64,000 nt of DNA, taken from NCBI GenBank assembly GCA_001770855.1, contig MESE01000047.1, forward strand, positions 1-64,000, in the 5' to 3' direction. Shown piece by piece: positions 1 to 9,526 of the stretch (positions are counted from its first letter, which is position 1; each line of letters starts with the position of its first letter). The position numbers and the translations under genes were made by a program. Below the pieces are notes generated by a model, which searched no databases, was not told the DNA's origin, and saw only the letters and a program-made list of their open reading frames with translations. This DNA comes from Burkholderiales bacterium RIFCSPLOWO2_02_FULL_57_36 (lineage in GTDB: Bacteria > Pseudomonadota > Gammaproteobacteria > Burkholderiales > Burkholderiaceae_D).

Positions 1-2
1 TG

Positions 3-362
3 GATCGCAAACAGTTTGGCCGGCCGTTGGCGGCAAACCAGTTGATCCAGAAGAAGTTGGCCGATATGCAAACTGAAATCACGATGGGCTTGCAGGGATG
101 TTTACGGCTGGGGCGGATGAAGGATGAAGGCACGGCAGCGACGGCACTCACGTCGATGATGAAGCGCAATTCGTGCGGCAAGGCGCTGGATGTGGCGCGG
201 ATGGCGCGCGACATGCTGGGCGGCAATGGCATATCGGATGAGTTCGGCGTGATCCGGCATATGGTCAATCTGGAAGTGGTCAATACCTATGAAGGCACGC
301 ACGATGTGCATGCATTGATCCTGGGGCGTGAACAGACCGGCATTGCCGCGTTTGGCAATTGA
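3..362 (+). CDS. gcdH: Glutaryl-CoA dehydrogenase, C-terminal part (5' end outside window)
   Basis: The reading frame is open from the first bases and ends at a TGA at 360-362, so only the last ~119 residues are present. They form the C-terminal helical domain of an acyl-CoA dehydrogenase. The stretch [14 protein letters not shown] followed by [16 protein letters not shown] is typical of glutaryl-CoA dehydrogenase; the glutamate in YEGTHD is the catalytic base of this family. The enzyme oxidises and decarboxylates glutaryl-CoA to crotonyl-CoA in lysine, tryptophan and aromatic degradation, using FAD and passing electrons to ETF. It could be another acyl-CoA dehydrogenase, but the [14 protein letters not shown] form favours GcdH. 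Confidence 0.85.
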   Translation, partial: DRKQFGRPLAANQLIQKKLADMQTEITMGLQGCLRLGRMKDEGTAATALTSMMKRNSCGKALDVARMARDMLGGNGISDEFGVIRHMVNLEVVNTYEGTHDVHALILGREQTGIAAFGN

Positions 363-381
363 TTTACAGAGCCTGCCAGCG

Positions 382-654
382 ATGACGTTCTTTGGTTTCC
401 AACATGCAGAAAATCTTGTCGGCTCGGTCGCTGCCTTATTAACCACGTCTGCATTTGTTCCGCAGGCGTGGCTGACATGGAAAACGCGGCGCACCGATAG
501 TGTGTCTCTCGGCATGTACGTGATATTTACCACTGGTGTCGCCCTGTGGCTGGTTTACGGGTTGCTTATCGAAGCCTGGCCCGTGATCATCGCCAACTCA
601 ATCACGCTGGCCTTGGCAATGTTTATCCTTATGATGAAATTGCGGTTTGGATAA
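382..654 (+). CDS. SemiSWEET / MtN3-like small sugar transporter
   Basis: A 90-residue membrane protein with three predicted helices (about residues 8-25, 37-58 and 63-85), the size and layout of a bacterial SemiSWEET, which works as a dimer to carry sugars across the inner membrane. The signature FVPQAWLTWKTRRTDSVSL contains the conserved PQ turn of the MtN3/PQ-loop family. The frame is open further upstream (an alternative start at 328 would overlap gcdH), but the ATG at 382 gives the usual family length. No strong ribosome binding site is visible. The gene lies 19 bp after gcdH and may be co-transcribed with it. The substrate cannot be told from sequence. Confidence 0.8.
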   Translation: MTFFGFQHAENLVGSVAALLTTSAFVPQAWLTWKTRRTDSVSLGMYVIFTTGVALWLVYGLLIEAWPVIIANSITLALAMFILMMKLRFG

Positions 655-727
655 GCAAGCGTAAGAGTTCCCACATCTCATTGTTCGATATTCGTTCCTG
701 AATGCCCGATCACGGCTGCAGTTCCGC

Positions 728-3100
728 CTAATGACTCTGCTGCAGGCTGACGCTGATCCGGTCATGGCGGCCATGTTCGTCGAAAGCAGTAATATCGTAG
801 CGACCGGCGGCCGGAAACTCCACAATCTGTTCGGCGGTGCCAATTTTTTTGGCAAGCAAACGTCCATTCACCATCCAGTTGATCTGTCCTCGCGAGCCGC
901 GTATTTCAAGCCGCGCTTTCGGAAACTCCTTGCCATGCGCGTGCCGTAACACTTCACCGTCGCTCAAGCCGACAATCTTGATCGCGTGGTCCGAATGACG
1001 AATCGCGTTGCATTCAAATGCCCACGGCGGCGGCAGCACACGCTGACGCAGTCCGGCGTCCAGCCAGGGTTCCAGCGTTGACGGCCAGCGCGCGGTTTCA
1101 ATGCGCTCGGTCGGATGGCGAGCACATTCGGGTGCGACGCGCTGGCTGGTGATCCGATCGACGTGGTATGCATACACCGGTGGTCCGTTTCTGAGCTTGT
1201 CCGCAAATGTCGGCGGACTTGCGCCATTCAATATCCATGCGGTTCGCTGAATCGGGCACAGACCCTGGTTGCTTTCATCGCGGCTCGTGCCCAGCGGCCA
1301 GCAAATTTTTTCCTGTGTCACAGCAGCTGGAACCGGATTCGGGCTCGCCGTACGTCCATCCGGCAACGCAGTAAAAATATCGACCAGCAGCGGCGCCGCT
1401 ACGTTTGCACCAAAAAATCCGGGATTGGGAGTGCCGTCAGGACGCCCGACCCATACGCCGATCGTATAGCGATTGCTCACCCCTATCGCCCACGCGTCGC
1501 GAAATCCGAAACTGGTTCCCGTTTTCCAGGCGATGCCGCGATACGCGCCCTGCCCTTCCACCGCACGCGCAACCGGACCGCCGGTCTCCAGGATATCCCG
1601 GACGATGAATGCTGCCCCTTCACTCATCATTCGGCGTTCCTGCTTCGGCGCGCCGTGTATGAAGCGCGGTGCAGCGGCAAGCCCCTTGCGCGCCAATGAT
1701 GAATAAGCGCCGACCAGGTCTTCCAGGGTCGCCCCGGCGCCGCCGAGAATCACACTCAGGTTGGGTTCCGCGCCACGCGGAAATTCCAGTTTGAGACCGC
1801 CGCGCCGCAGCATCGCGACGAACCGGGCCGAACCCAACTGTTCCAGCACCTCCACGGCGGGAACGTTGAGCGATTTGACCAATGCTTCCGACACGCTCAC
1901 CGGGCCATGAAACGATTGCTGGAAATTGCCGGGCTGGTAGCCTGAGAACGACTGCGGCGTATCCGCAAGCAGCGACTCGGAATGGATCAAGCCTTCATCC
2001 AGCGCAAACGCATACAGGAAAGGTTTCAGGGTAGAGCCCGGCGAACGCGGCGAACGCACCATGTCGACATGACTGAACCTGTCCTTGTCGGTAAAGTCCG
2101 CGGAACCTGCATAAGCCAGCACTTCGCCGGACGTATTGTCGATTGCCATCGCGGCAATCGAGACGCGCGCCGGCAGGTTGCGAACCCGGTCGCTTAAAAG
2201 CCCTTCGACCATCGATTGCGCCGTCGCATCGATGGTGGTGTCGATTCTGGTCCTGCCGTTGGCATCCTGCTTGATGCGTTGCGCCAGCAGCGGCGCGAGC
2301 AATGGTTCGCGCACGGTCTGCGCGTAGACCGGTTCGGTAAGCGCATCAGAGATCGCGGCGTCGGACCAGCGTCCGCTCATGCGGCGCAGTACTTTATCGC
2401 GTGCCGCCTGCGCCTTTTGCGGATACCGGTCCGGCCTCAACCGGGAAGGCATCTGCGGCAACACGGTAAGCAATGCCGCTTCCGCGTGGGTCAGCCTGCC
2501 GGAGGACTTGCCGAGATAGGCACGGCTGCCCGCCTCCACGCCTTCCAGCACGCCGCCCATTGGTGCGTAGTTCAGGTACAGCGCCAGAATGTCGCGTTTG
2601 GAATAATGCCATTCGATTTGTAGCGCGCGCACGATCTGTCGCAGCTTTCCGGGAATGGTGCGCGGAGTCGGATCGAGAAGGCGCGCAACCTGCATCGTGA
2701 TCGTCGAACCTCCGGATACGATTCTGCCGTCCGTCAGCCATTGCCAGGCGGCGCGCATCAGCGCAAACGGATTGACGCCGGGATGCCACCAGAACGTCTT
2801 GTCTTCATATGCCACCAGCGCTTCCAGATAGAGCGGCGACACGTCCTTCAGGGATACCGGATGCCGCCAGACATGCTCCCTGTCCGGAAAGGCACGCAAC
2901 GGCGTTCCATCACGTGCGACGACCACTAGCGCATAAGGAGAATCACGTCCCGGCACAGGCAAAGGGAAAATGCGGTCCAGTGCCAGCAATGTCATCGTAG
3001 CGATCAGCGCTGCGACCCACCAGCGCTTGCGCCGTACGAACATCACGTCGCGCAGTGCCGTCGATCGCACTGCGCGAGATAGTTGCCGCAAGAGTTCCAT
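728..3100 (-). CDS. pbpC: Penicillin-binding protein 1C (bifunctional peptidoglycan synthase)
   Basis: A 790-residue protein anchored by one N-terminal membrane helix (about 28-45). It has a GT51 glycosyltransferase domain with the catalytic Glu in EDKTFWWHPG (near 99) and GGSTITMQVAR (130-140). The transpeptidase domain carries S356-T-L-K359, S410-L-N412 and KTGT (526-529). A beta-rich C-terminal domain of the BiPBP_C type follows. It would polymerise and cross-link murein in the periplasm. The start lies 5 bp after the stop of the upstream alpha-2-macroglobulin gene, implying translational coupling. This pairing is well known in Gram-negatives and is thought to link wall repair with protease trapping. 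Confidence 0.93.
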   Translation of the reverse strand: MELLRQLSRAVRSTALRDVMFVRRKRWWVAALIATMTLLALDRIFPLPVPGRDSPYALVVVARDGTPLRAFPDREHVWRHPVSLKDVSPLYLEALVAYEDKTFWWHPGVNPFALMRAAWQWLTDGRIVSGGSTITMQVARLLDPTPRTIPGKLRQIVRALQIEWHYSKRDILALYLNYAPMGGVLEGVEAGSRAYLGKSSGRLTHAEAALLTVLPQMPSRLRPDRYPQKAQAARDKVLRRMSGRWSDAAISDALTEPVYAQTVREPLLAPLLAQRIKQDANGRTRIDTTIDATAQSMVEGLLSDRVRNLPARVSIAAMAIDNTSGEVLAYAGSADFTDKDRFSHVDMVRSPRSPGSTLKPFLYAFALDEGLIHSESLLADTPQSFSGYQPGNFQQSFHGPVSVSEALVKSLNVPAVEVLEQLGSARFVAMLRRGGLKLEFPRGAEPNLSVILGGAGATLEDLVGAYSSLARKGLAAAPRFIHGAPKQERRMMSEGAAFIVRDILETGGPVARAVEGQGAYRGIAWKTGTSFGFRDAWAIGVSNRYTIGVWVGRPDGTPNPGFFGANVAAPLLVDIFTALPDGRTASPNPVPAAVTQEKICWPLGTSRDESNQGLCPIQRTAWILNGASPPTFADKLRNGPPVYAYHVDRITSQRVAPECARHPTERIETARWPSTLEPWLDAGLRQRVLPPPWAFECNAIRHSDHAIKIVGLSDGEVLRHAHGKEFPKARLEIRGSRGQINWMVNGRLLAKKIGTAEQIVEFPAAGRYDITAFDEHGRHDRISVSLQQSH

Positions 3101-3105
3101 CGCGT

Positions 3106-6100
3106 TCAGGGCTTGACGTCGCCCTTCCCGGCAACGGCCGGTTTTACCGCTGCGCTTGCGGAATTCACATCGACCACCGATACTGTGTCACTTCCGCCTG
3201 CAAGGCCGAACAAACCCGGGCGGTACATGTCTTCCGCATACAGTGGAGGCACGACGAACTTGCCCGGAGTCACCACGCGCGCACGATAGAACAAAGTGAG
3301 CGGATTGCGATCAAGCCGCACCGCGGCGACGAAACGATCATCGCGAAATTCGACGTGCTTGATGCGTTGGTCGCTCATCGCCTGCGCGGGGTTCACGCCG
3401 GCGATATTGACGACGCCCATTTGCTCGCCTTGCACGATATTGAGATTCTCGATTTCCAGGCCTGCCGGAATCCGGTCGACAATCATGCCGGTCGAAATGG
3501 GTGTCTTCGATTTCGCCGTTACGCGCACGACAATCACTTCGCCGACCTTGAGCGCCCTGCCGGATATCGCCGTGCCGTCCGGCGTATGCATGGTGCGCAA
3601 CAGTTCGATCGGATCGTTTTTTGACGCAGGCTGCTTGACCGGATTTCCTGTCAGGGACAGCTCCACATACAAGCGCTCCTTGTGCGTATTGGTAATCTTG
3701 AATCCGTTTGCCAATTCCGCCGGCAATAGCTCACGGAAGTGAGTGCCCTTGCTTGCAAGCTCTTCCTGCTTGCCGCCTGTGTCCAAGCCGGCGGTCCACG
3801 GTCCGCCGCCATCGCCGCTGTAGGACCGGCCCACCATGAACAGCGCGAGTTTTTCCTGGGTACTGTAATAGCGCGATTTTTCCATCTCGCCTGCAATTAT
3901 CGCCACCAGATTCTCACGTTCTCCCTCGCCGACCTTATGACGTTCGAGCAATGCATAGGACATTGCCGCATCGCGCAATGTGCTGCCGTAGTCGAATCCC
4001 CAATAACCGCCATCGCGGCCTTTGCGCAAGCCTTCACTGATCGCCGCATTGCTCCTGTCGCGGTCGCCCATCAATTTGAGGGCGATGCCAAGCTGAACCA
4101 GCGCCAATCCGGAATGGGCATGCGCCCTCGATTCATGCAATTGCCTCAAGGTTGCCAATGGCGCCTTGCTTTCCCGCGCAAGAATATACGCTCCGAATGC
4201 GAGCACGTTGAAGCGTCCGTTATCGATATTGCGATTCTCGTTCCATATGCCGGTGCCGGCATTGCCGCTTGGCGGATTGGCCGGCAAGCGGGAAACGCCT
4301 TCCTGCAAGCCGCGCAGCAGGAAATCCATCGCCTTGCCGTACATCGCATCAGGTACGCCGAATCCCTGCTCGCGTGCATCCTGCAGGAAGCCGGTCACAT
4401 ACGCCGACAACCAGTATTCATATTCGGACATGTTGCCCCACAGGCTGAACCCGCCGTTGGGCGCCTGCATTGCACCCAATCGCGCAACCGCGCGGTCAAG
4501 CATTTCCACGCGCTGTTCGCGCGTGTACGGCTTGAGGCCGAAGCTGCGCGCCGCATCCTCGTCGATGAACACATGCGGATAAGCGGTGCTGGTGGTCTGT
4601 TCGGTGCAACCGTACGGATAAGTAAGCAATCCCTGTATCGCTGCGCGAATGTCGATCGGCGCCTTGTTCGACACCACCACGTGCGCCAGAGCCGATCCTG
4701 GATGCAGGCCTGAAAGCTCGGCATCCTTGATGTCAAGCGATTCGCCCGGATTGATGTTGTAGCGCTTCGTGAATTGCTGTTGCGGTGTCGGCGCCTGCAC
4801 CATCAATGGGAAGGAACGCTCCAGCTTGATCTGCTGGCCCGTGACTTGTACCGCGACCTGGTGCAGGCCTGGAACGGCTTTGGCATCGATCGGGAATCGC
4901 AGGGTACGTTTTTCCTGGTCCTTCAAGGACACGCTGCGCTCGGCTTCCTGCACCTGCAGGCCATCGTTGCCTTTGAGACTGATCTTCAACTGTTGCGTGC
5001 CGCCGGAGAGGTTATGCAGATCCAGCGCAACGATCCCGCTGTCGCCAAAAGACAAAAATCGTGGCGTGGCAAGTTCGGCGATCAACGGCGCCGCCACCGT
5101 CATTTCGGCATCTTTCGAGCCGAAGCGCTCCGCCGCGGCCACCACTGCCATCAAGCGCAAGGTGCCGTTGAAATCCGGAAGCGCCAGCGGAATTTCGGCT
5201 TCGCCTTGGTCGTTCAACATGACCGGTCCGCTGAACAGGTCGACCAGCTTCACTTTCTTGGGCAGACTGCGGCTCGCCTTGGGCGTGTCGTCGCCGCCGA
5301 ATTTCAGCTTGCCCTTCTGTCCCTGCATCTTCTCGATCAGGCGTCCATAGATATCGTGCTGATCCGCGCCGTAGCGCAGTTTACCGAAGAAAAATCCATG
5401 CGGATCGGGCGAAGCGTAACGCGTGATGTTCAGGATACCTACATCGACCGCCGACAGCGTGACAAAGGCTTTCTGTCCTTTTATCTCCGGCGCCTTGATT
5501 TTCACTTTGACCGTAGTCTCAGGAAGCACTTTCTGCGGCGCCTCAAGTGCGACATTCAGCTTGCGCTCAGCCCGCTCCAACGGAAGATGGACAATGCCGA
5601 GTGCGCGCGCCGGCGTCACCTTTTCGCCCTCGTTCCCTGGGCGCAGCACCATCACCGAGACGTACAGATCATGCCGTTTCCATTCGCGATTGAGTGGAAT
5701 GTCAACCATAGCAGTCGTCCCGGAAACCGTAATCCGCTTGAACCATAACGTGCGATCGCCTTCAACCGAAATCAGGGCTTCGCCTTTGTGCGGCGGCGTG
5801 ATGGTCAGCCGCGCCGTATCGCCTTCACGATAACCCGCCTTGTCGAGCTTGAGCGCGACCCGGTCCGGACGTACGCCCTGCGTTTCATCCGCGCGCGCGC
5901 TCCAGCCTGCATAAAAGCGGTAGCTGAGTTGCTGATTCGTTTCGGGATCGGAAATTTCGACGCGATAGCGCCCGTAGCGCACCGGCAGCCGAAGCTTGCC
6001 GCGGGCGCCTGCCGGCACCGTCACCGATGAAGTTTCCACCAATTCGTCGGTCTCCGAGAAGCCGGAATGCCAGCCGCGCTGATCTTCAAAGCGCCAGTAA

Positions 6101-8256
6101 TATTCGCGATTTTCACGGAACAGGCGCACCGGCATCGCCGGTGCCGGCTTGATGTTGCCGTCACGATCGGCACGCACCACTTCGAATTCGACCTGGCTGT
6201 TTTCGACAGCATACTCTCCCGTGAACAAAGGCCGCACACCGACCAACACCGGTGCCGGCCACACCACGCGCTCAATGGAGCGTACCACCGGACGTCCGCC
6301 TGTTTCAAGCAGGCTCATCGTTGCACGCACGGTAAAAGGCGAACGGCGTTTTTCAGTCGGCGACAAATCGATTTCGGCCTTGACGACACCTTGCTCGTCC
6401 AGCGCCTGTTCGTGCAATTCCTTGCGTGTCTTGAACTCATTGTCCGCCACATCGCCGAACTCAAATCCCGGAAACTGTTTCGCGAGCGGGTTCTTGTTCC
6501 GTTCGAACTGCGCCACACCCAGCAAACGATTGCCGGCCGCCGGGGCGCCGTATAAATACATACCGCGTACATCAACCGTAAACGCATCGCCCGGCGCCAA
6601 CATCGGCTGTTTACTGGTCAGATCCAGCTTCATGCGCTCGGGCAGAAACTCTTCCACGCCGAATCGGAATACCGTACTTGGGATTTTGTCGGCAGGATCG
6701 GAGCGCAACTCAAGCGTCCAGAATCCGGTCGGCGCATCCGCCGGCAAGTCGAGCCGCTTGACGAAGTATCCCGGGAAACGCTCATCAGGACGCCAAGTCG
6801 CGGTAAACTGGCTGCGCCCGTCGGGACGCTTGAGCACTGCCTGTATCGGTTGCGTTGGAATGGAACGGCCATCGGCATCGCGCGCCAGTACCGACAAATC
6901 GAAACTCTCGCCGGGACGATACAGGTTGCGGCCTGAATACGCGAACAGGCGCGTGGGTTTGTAGAGCGCGCCGGTGATGTCGTATTCGGACAGGTCCAGG
7001 GCCGGCTCTTTCAATGCGAGCATCGAAATCTGCTTGTCCTTGCGCGCCAGGATTACCTTTGCATCTCTGGGCCGTTCGGCAAATGCTGCACGACCGTCGC
7101 CGTCGGTTTCGGCACGCGCCAATACCTTGCCTTGATTATCGATCCACGACAGCTCCACACCTTTGACTGCCGCGCCATCGGTCAGCGAATTGACGAAAGC
7201 ATCGGCGCCTTTCGCAAACTGCCGCAGGTGCAGACCGAGGTCGCTGACATAGAAATAGGTAGTCTGATACTCGTAACGGAAGCGATTCGGCTGGCTCATC
7301 ACCGCCACATACACGCCCGGTTCCTTGAGTTCGCGAATATCTTCGACCGAGATATAGGTGACGCTGCGCCGGTTGGGTTTCTGCTCGGTCAGGAAACGTC
7401 CGAGGTAGACACTTTCAGTCAGGTTGCGCAAATCATCCAGCTGATAGTTCGATACCGCTCCGCGCAAGGAGCTGCGGCGCCAGTCGTCGTCATCGTAACC
7501 GCTTTCGTCTTCATTCTCGCTCTGATTCGCGCCGTCATTTTTCTTGGGCTTGGCACGATTGATCACGCGATCGAGAAAACGCGGCAACTGATCGTTTTTC
7601 ACACGCAGGAACTGAATATCGACTTCAGGCACGTTGACTGTAATCACCGGCAGGCCACCGTTCTGCTTGGCTGGCAACACCATGCCGTTGCTGGCGAAAT
7701 AATAGGCCGGCGATACCGGTGCCGACAAGACCGAGTAGCGCGACTCGGCGCCCAGCTTGCTGCCATCCTTGGCAGGCAAGCCGACCTTGACCTGCACTAC
7801 ATAACGCGTTTGCGGTTTGATGTGAGGAAAAAACAGCAGGCGCGGATTCTCACCCACGACCCATGCGCCGGAAACCACCTTGCCGCCAGTGACTTCCGTA
7901 TCTTCCGGCATGGTGCTGACTACCGATCCGTTTCCCTTGCCTGAGCGAGAATACTCGTCGGCATCATCGTCCTGGTCGCTGCCCGCTCCCGGCTTGGCCT
8001 GGTTTGCGCCGGAGCCCGGCATTTCGAATACTTGAATGAACTTGTCGTAGGATTTTCTTGCGTCAAGCGGAAGCGCGAAGGTGAGCGCCAAAGCCGGCGC
8101 GCCGTCCAAGCTGCGGTCGGCGGCATCGATCAAGGCAAATTTCGTCTCCGCCTCACTCTTCCCGGGGCCGTCAAAAAAATACCCGCCCCAGTACAGAAAA
8201 ACGGCTGCCGCAACTGCGATCACTCCTATCGCCGAGCCAACGATTTTTGCACGCAT
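3106..8256 (-). CDS. Bacterial alpha-2-macroglobulin (protease-trapping, YfhM-like)
   Basis: A 1716-residue periplasmic giant. The N-terminus (residues 5-28) is a hydrophobic anchor or signal; no lipobox Cys is seen, unlike the lipoprotein form of E. coli. MG-type beta domains fill most of the chain. Near residue 1215 the thioester motif GCTEQTT is intact, so the protein should trap attacking proteases covalently. A helical thioester domain and a C-terminal receptor-binding-like domain follow. Two acidic, low-complexity insertions (about 90-110 and 235-262, e.g. SDQDDDADEY) interrupt the N-terminal region. A GGGGGA ribosome site precedes the ATG at 8256. It is first in the operon with pbpC. 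Confidence 0.93.
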   Translation of the reverse strand: MRAKIVGSAIGVIAVAAAVFLYWGGYFFDGPGKSEAETKFALIDAADRSLDGAPALALTFALPLDARKSYDKFIQVFEMPGSGANQAKPGAGSDQDDDADEYSRSGKGNGSVVSTMPEDTEVTGGKVVSGAWVVGENPRLLFFPHIKPQTRYVVQVKVGLPAKDGSKLGAESRYSVLSAPVSPAYYFASNGMVLPAKQNGGLPVITVNVPEVDIQFLRVKNDQLPRFLDRVINRAKPKKNDGANQSENEDESGYDDDDWRRSSLRGAVSNYQLDDLRNLTESVYLGRFLTEQKPNRRSVTYISVEDIRELKEPGVYVAVMSQPNRFRYEYQTTYFYVSDLGLHLRQFAKGADAFVNSLTDGAAVKGVELSWIDNQGKVLARAETDGDGRAAFAERPRDAKVILARKDKQISMLALKEPALDLSEYDITGALYKPTRLFAYSGRNLYRPGESFDLSVLARDADGRSIPTQPIQAVLKRPDGRSQFTATWRPDERFPGYFVKRLDLPADAPTGFWTLELRSDPADKIPSTVFRFGVEEFLPERMKLDLTSKQPMLAPGDAFTVDVRGMYLYGAPAAGNRLLGVAQFERNKNPLAKQFPGFEFGDVADNEFKTRKELHEQALDEQGVVKAEIDLSPTEKRRSPFTVRATMSLLETGGRPVVRSIERVVWPAPVLVGVRPLFTGEYAVENSQVEFEVVRADRDGNIKPAPAMPVRLFRENREYYWRFEDQRGWHSGFSETDELVETSSVTVPAGARGKLRLPVRYGRYRVEISDPETNQQLSYRFYAGWSARADETQGVRPDRVALKLDKAGYREGDTARLTITPPHKGEALISVEGDRTLWFKRITVSGTTAMVDIPLNREWKRHDLYVSVMVLRPGNEGEKVTPARALGIVHLPLERAERKLNVALEAPQKVLPETTVKVKIKAPEIKGQKAFVTLSAVDVGILNITRYASPDPHGFFFGKLRYGADQHDIYGRLIEKMQGQKGKLKFGGDDTPKASRSLPKKVKLVDLFSGPVMLNDQGEAEIPLALPDFNGTLRLMAVVAAAERFGSKDAEMTVAAPLIAELATPRFLSFGDSGIVALDLHNLSGGTQQLKISLKGNDGLQVQEAERSVSLKDQEKRTLRFPIDAKAVPGLHQVAVQVTGQQIKLERSFPLMVQAPTPQQQFTKRYNINPGESLDIKDAELSGLHPGSALAHVVVSNKAPIDIRAAIQGLLTYPYGCTEQTTSTAYPHVFIDEDAARSFGLKPYTREQRVEMLDRAVARLGAMQAPNGGFSLWGNMSEYEYWLSAYVTGFLQDAREQGFGVPDAMYGKAMDFLLRGLQEGVSRLPANPPSGNAGTGIWNENRNIDNGRFNVLAFGAYILARESKAPLATLRQLHESRAHAHSGLALVQLGIALKLMGDRDRSNAAISEGLRKGRDGGYWGFDYGSTLRDAAMSYALLERHKVGEGERENLVAIIAGEMEKSRYYSTQEKLALFMVGRSYSGDGGGPWTAGLDTGGKQEELASKGTHFRELLPAELANGFKITNTHKERLYVELSLTGNPVKQPASKNDPIELLRTMHTPDGTAISGRALKVGEVIVVRVTAKSKTPISTGMIVDRIPAGLEIENLNIVQGEQMGVVNIAGVNPAQAMSDQRIKHVEFRDDRFVAAVRLDRNPLTLFYRARVVTPGKFVVPPLYAEDMYRPGLFGLAGGSDTVSVVDVNSASAAVKPAVAGKGDVKP

Positions 8257-8344
8257 GCTTTTCCCCCGAATTGAGACAGCTGGTTTTTATTGTGTATTCA
8301 AAAGACTTTTTCCTGTCAGACATTATGTCATAGCGCACAACGGC

Positions 8345-8370
8345 ATTTATCCCATGTGTATGGGATAAAT
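8345..8370. repeat. Perfect 11-bp inverted repeat upstream of the alpha-2-macroglobulin gene
   Basis: ATTTATCCCAT and ATGGGATAAAT flank a 4-base GTGT spacer with no mismatch. The repeat lies about 90-115 bp upstream of the alpha-2-macroglobulin start and after the sua5 stop. No run of T follows on either strand and the stem is not GC-rich, so a regulator-binding site for the A2M-pbpC operon is as plausible as a weak terminator for sua5. Confidence 0.5.
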
Positions 8371-8459
8371 CGCACTGGATTTGACGACCGCTTTGAAAAA
8401 GCCGATAAGGAAAAATATCGATTCCGGATCAGGCCGAAATCAGGAAGGCGCCAGGAAAT

Positions 8460-9503
8460 TTATTTGAGGTCCGGCTTGACGAGACGCGACACCACTTCCG
8501 TTGAATCATGTGCCGCGCGCCGCAGGCGATCGTTGACGCCTTGCCATTCGTTGCCGCCGGGTGGCGATTCCACCAGAATAATGTCCGCGCCAGCAGTGTC
8601 CAAGGTGCGCAACGAAGCAAACAGGTCGTGCGCATAGCCGTCGGGGGACTCCGGCAACCCAAGCTGCGCAACGGCGCCGTTCAAATGCGGAGTCCCGCGG
8701 CTCATTACCGCAATGCGCCGCCCGGCAGTAGCCAGAAGATGGAATATATCCGCCAGTTGGTCTGCTTCGACCAGCGCGACCGGTGTGCTCGGTGCGTAGT
8801 GCGACTCAAGCGTACCCGATGCACGCGGTGCTGCATCGTCCGGCGTGCGCGGCAGAATCCCGATAACGTCGGCGATGCAGTCGGCACTGATGTGTCCGGG
8901 GCGCAGCAACACCGGCCCGTGCGTCGCCATGCGAGTCAAATCCAGAATCGTCGATTCGATACCGACCTGGCTTTGTCCGCCGTCCAGGATACAGTCGACC
9001 GGATTGCCCGGTTCCGATCCGAATTCATCCCTGACATGCTGTGCCGTGGTGGGACTGACGTGGCCGAACTTGTTTGCCGACGGCCCCGCGATGCCGCCCT
9101 TGCCCGCCTTGAATTCACGCAGCAGCGCTTGAGCGACCGGATGCGATGGGCAGCGCAAGCCGATCGAATCCTGGCCGCCGGAGACGCAATCGGGGATATG
9201 TTTTGCACGCTGGAGGATCAGCGTCAGCGGACCCGGCCAAAAAGCAGCGATCAGTTTCCGCGCTTCCGGCGGAATTGCATCGGCCCAGTAAGTAATATCC
9301 GCCTCGGGGGCCAAATGCACAATCACCGGATGATTGGACGGACGTCCCTTGGCTGCATAAATCTTTGCGATCGCGGCTGGATTTTCCGCATCGGCACCCA
9401 GGCCGTAGACGGTCTCGGTCGGAAACGCGACCAGTTCGCCCGCTTCCAGCCGGCGCGCCGCGCTTTGAATTGCAGGCCGATCCAATGTCAGTTCATCGTG
9501 CAT
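8460..9503 (-). CDS. sua5: Threonylcarbamoyl-AMP synthase (Sua5 type)
   Basis: A 347-residue long-form enzyme with an N-terminal YrdC domain (LVAFPTETVYGLGADA near residues 29-44, ILQRAKHIPD, GLRCPSHPVA, GPSANKFGHVSPT) followed by the extra C-terminal Sua5 domain that separates it from short TsaC. It makes threonylcarbamoyl-AMP from threonine, bicarbonate and ATP for the t6A modification of ANN-decoding tRNAs. It sits 23 bp downstream of purK on the same strand, as the last gene of the purC-purE-purK-sua5 series. Confidence 0.92.
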   Translation of the reverse strand: MHDELTLDRPAIQSAARRLEAGELVAFPTETVYGLGADAENPAAIAKIYAAKGRPSNHPVIVHLAPEADITYWADAIPPEARKLIAAFWPGPLTLILQRAKHIPDCVSGGQDSIGLRCPSHPVAQALLREFKAGKGGIAGPSANKFGHVSPTTAQHVRDEFGSEPGNPVDCILDGGQSQVGIESTILDLTRMATHGPVLLRPGHISADCIADVIGILPRTPDDAAPRASGTLESHYAPSTPVALVEADQLADIFHLLATAGRRIAVMSRGTPHLNGAVAQLGLPESPDGYAHDLFASLRTLDTAGADIILVESPPGGNEWQGVNDRLRRAAHDSTEVVSRLVKPDLK

Positions 9504-9526
9504 GGCAACGTGTTTTTACGACCGGA

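Noticed and set aside
6149-6964. Long open frame opposite the alpha-2-macroglobulin gene
   Set aside because: Antisense shadow caused by codon bias of the real gene; the protein has no family pattern. The same holds for other long antisense frames such as 13641-14480 and 8508-9650.
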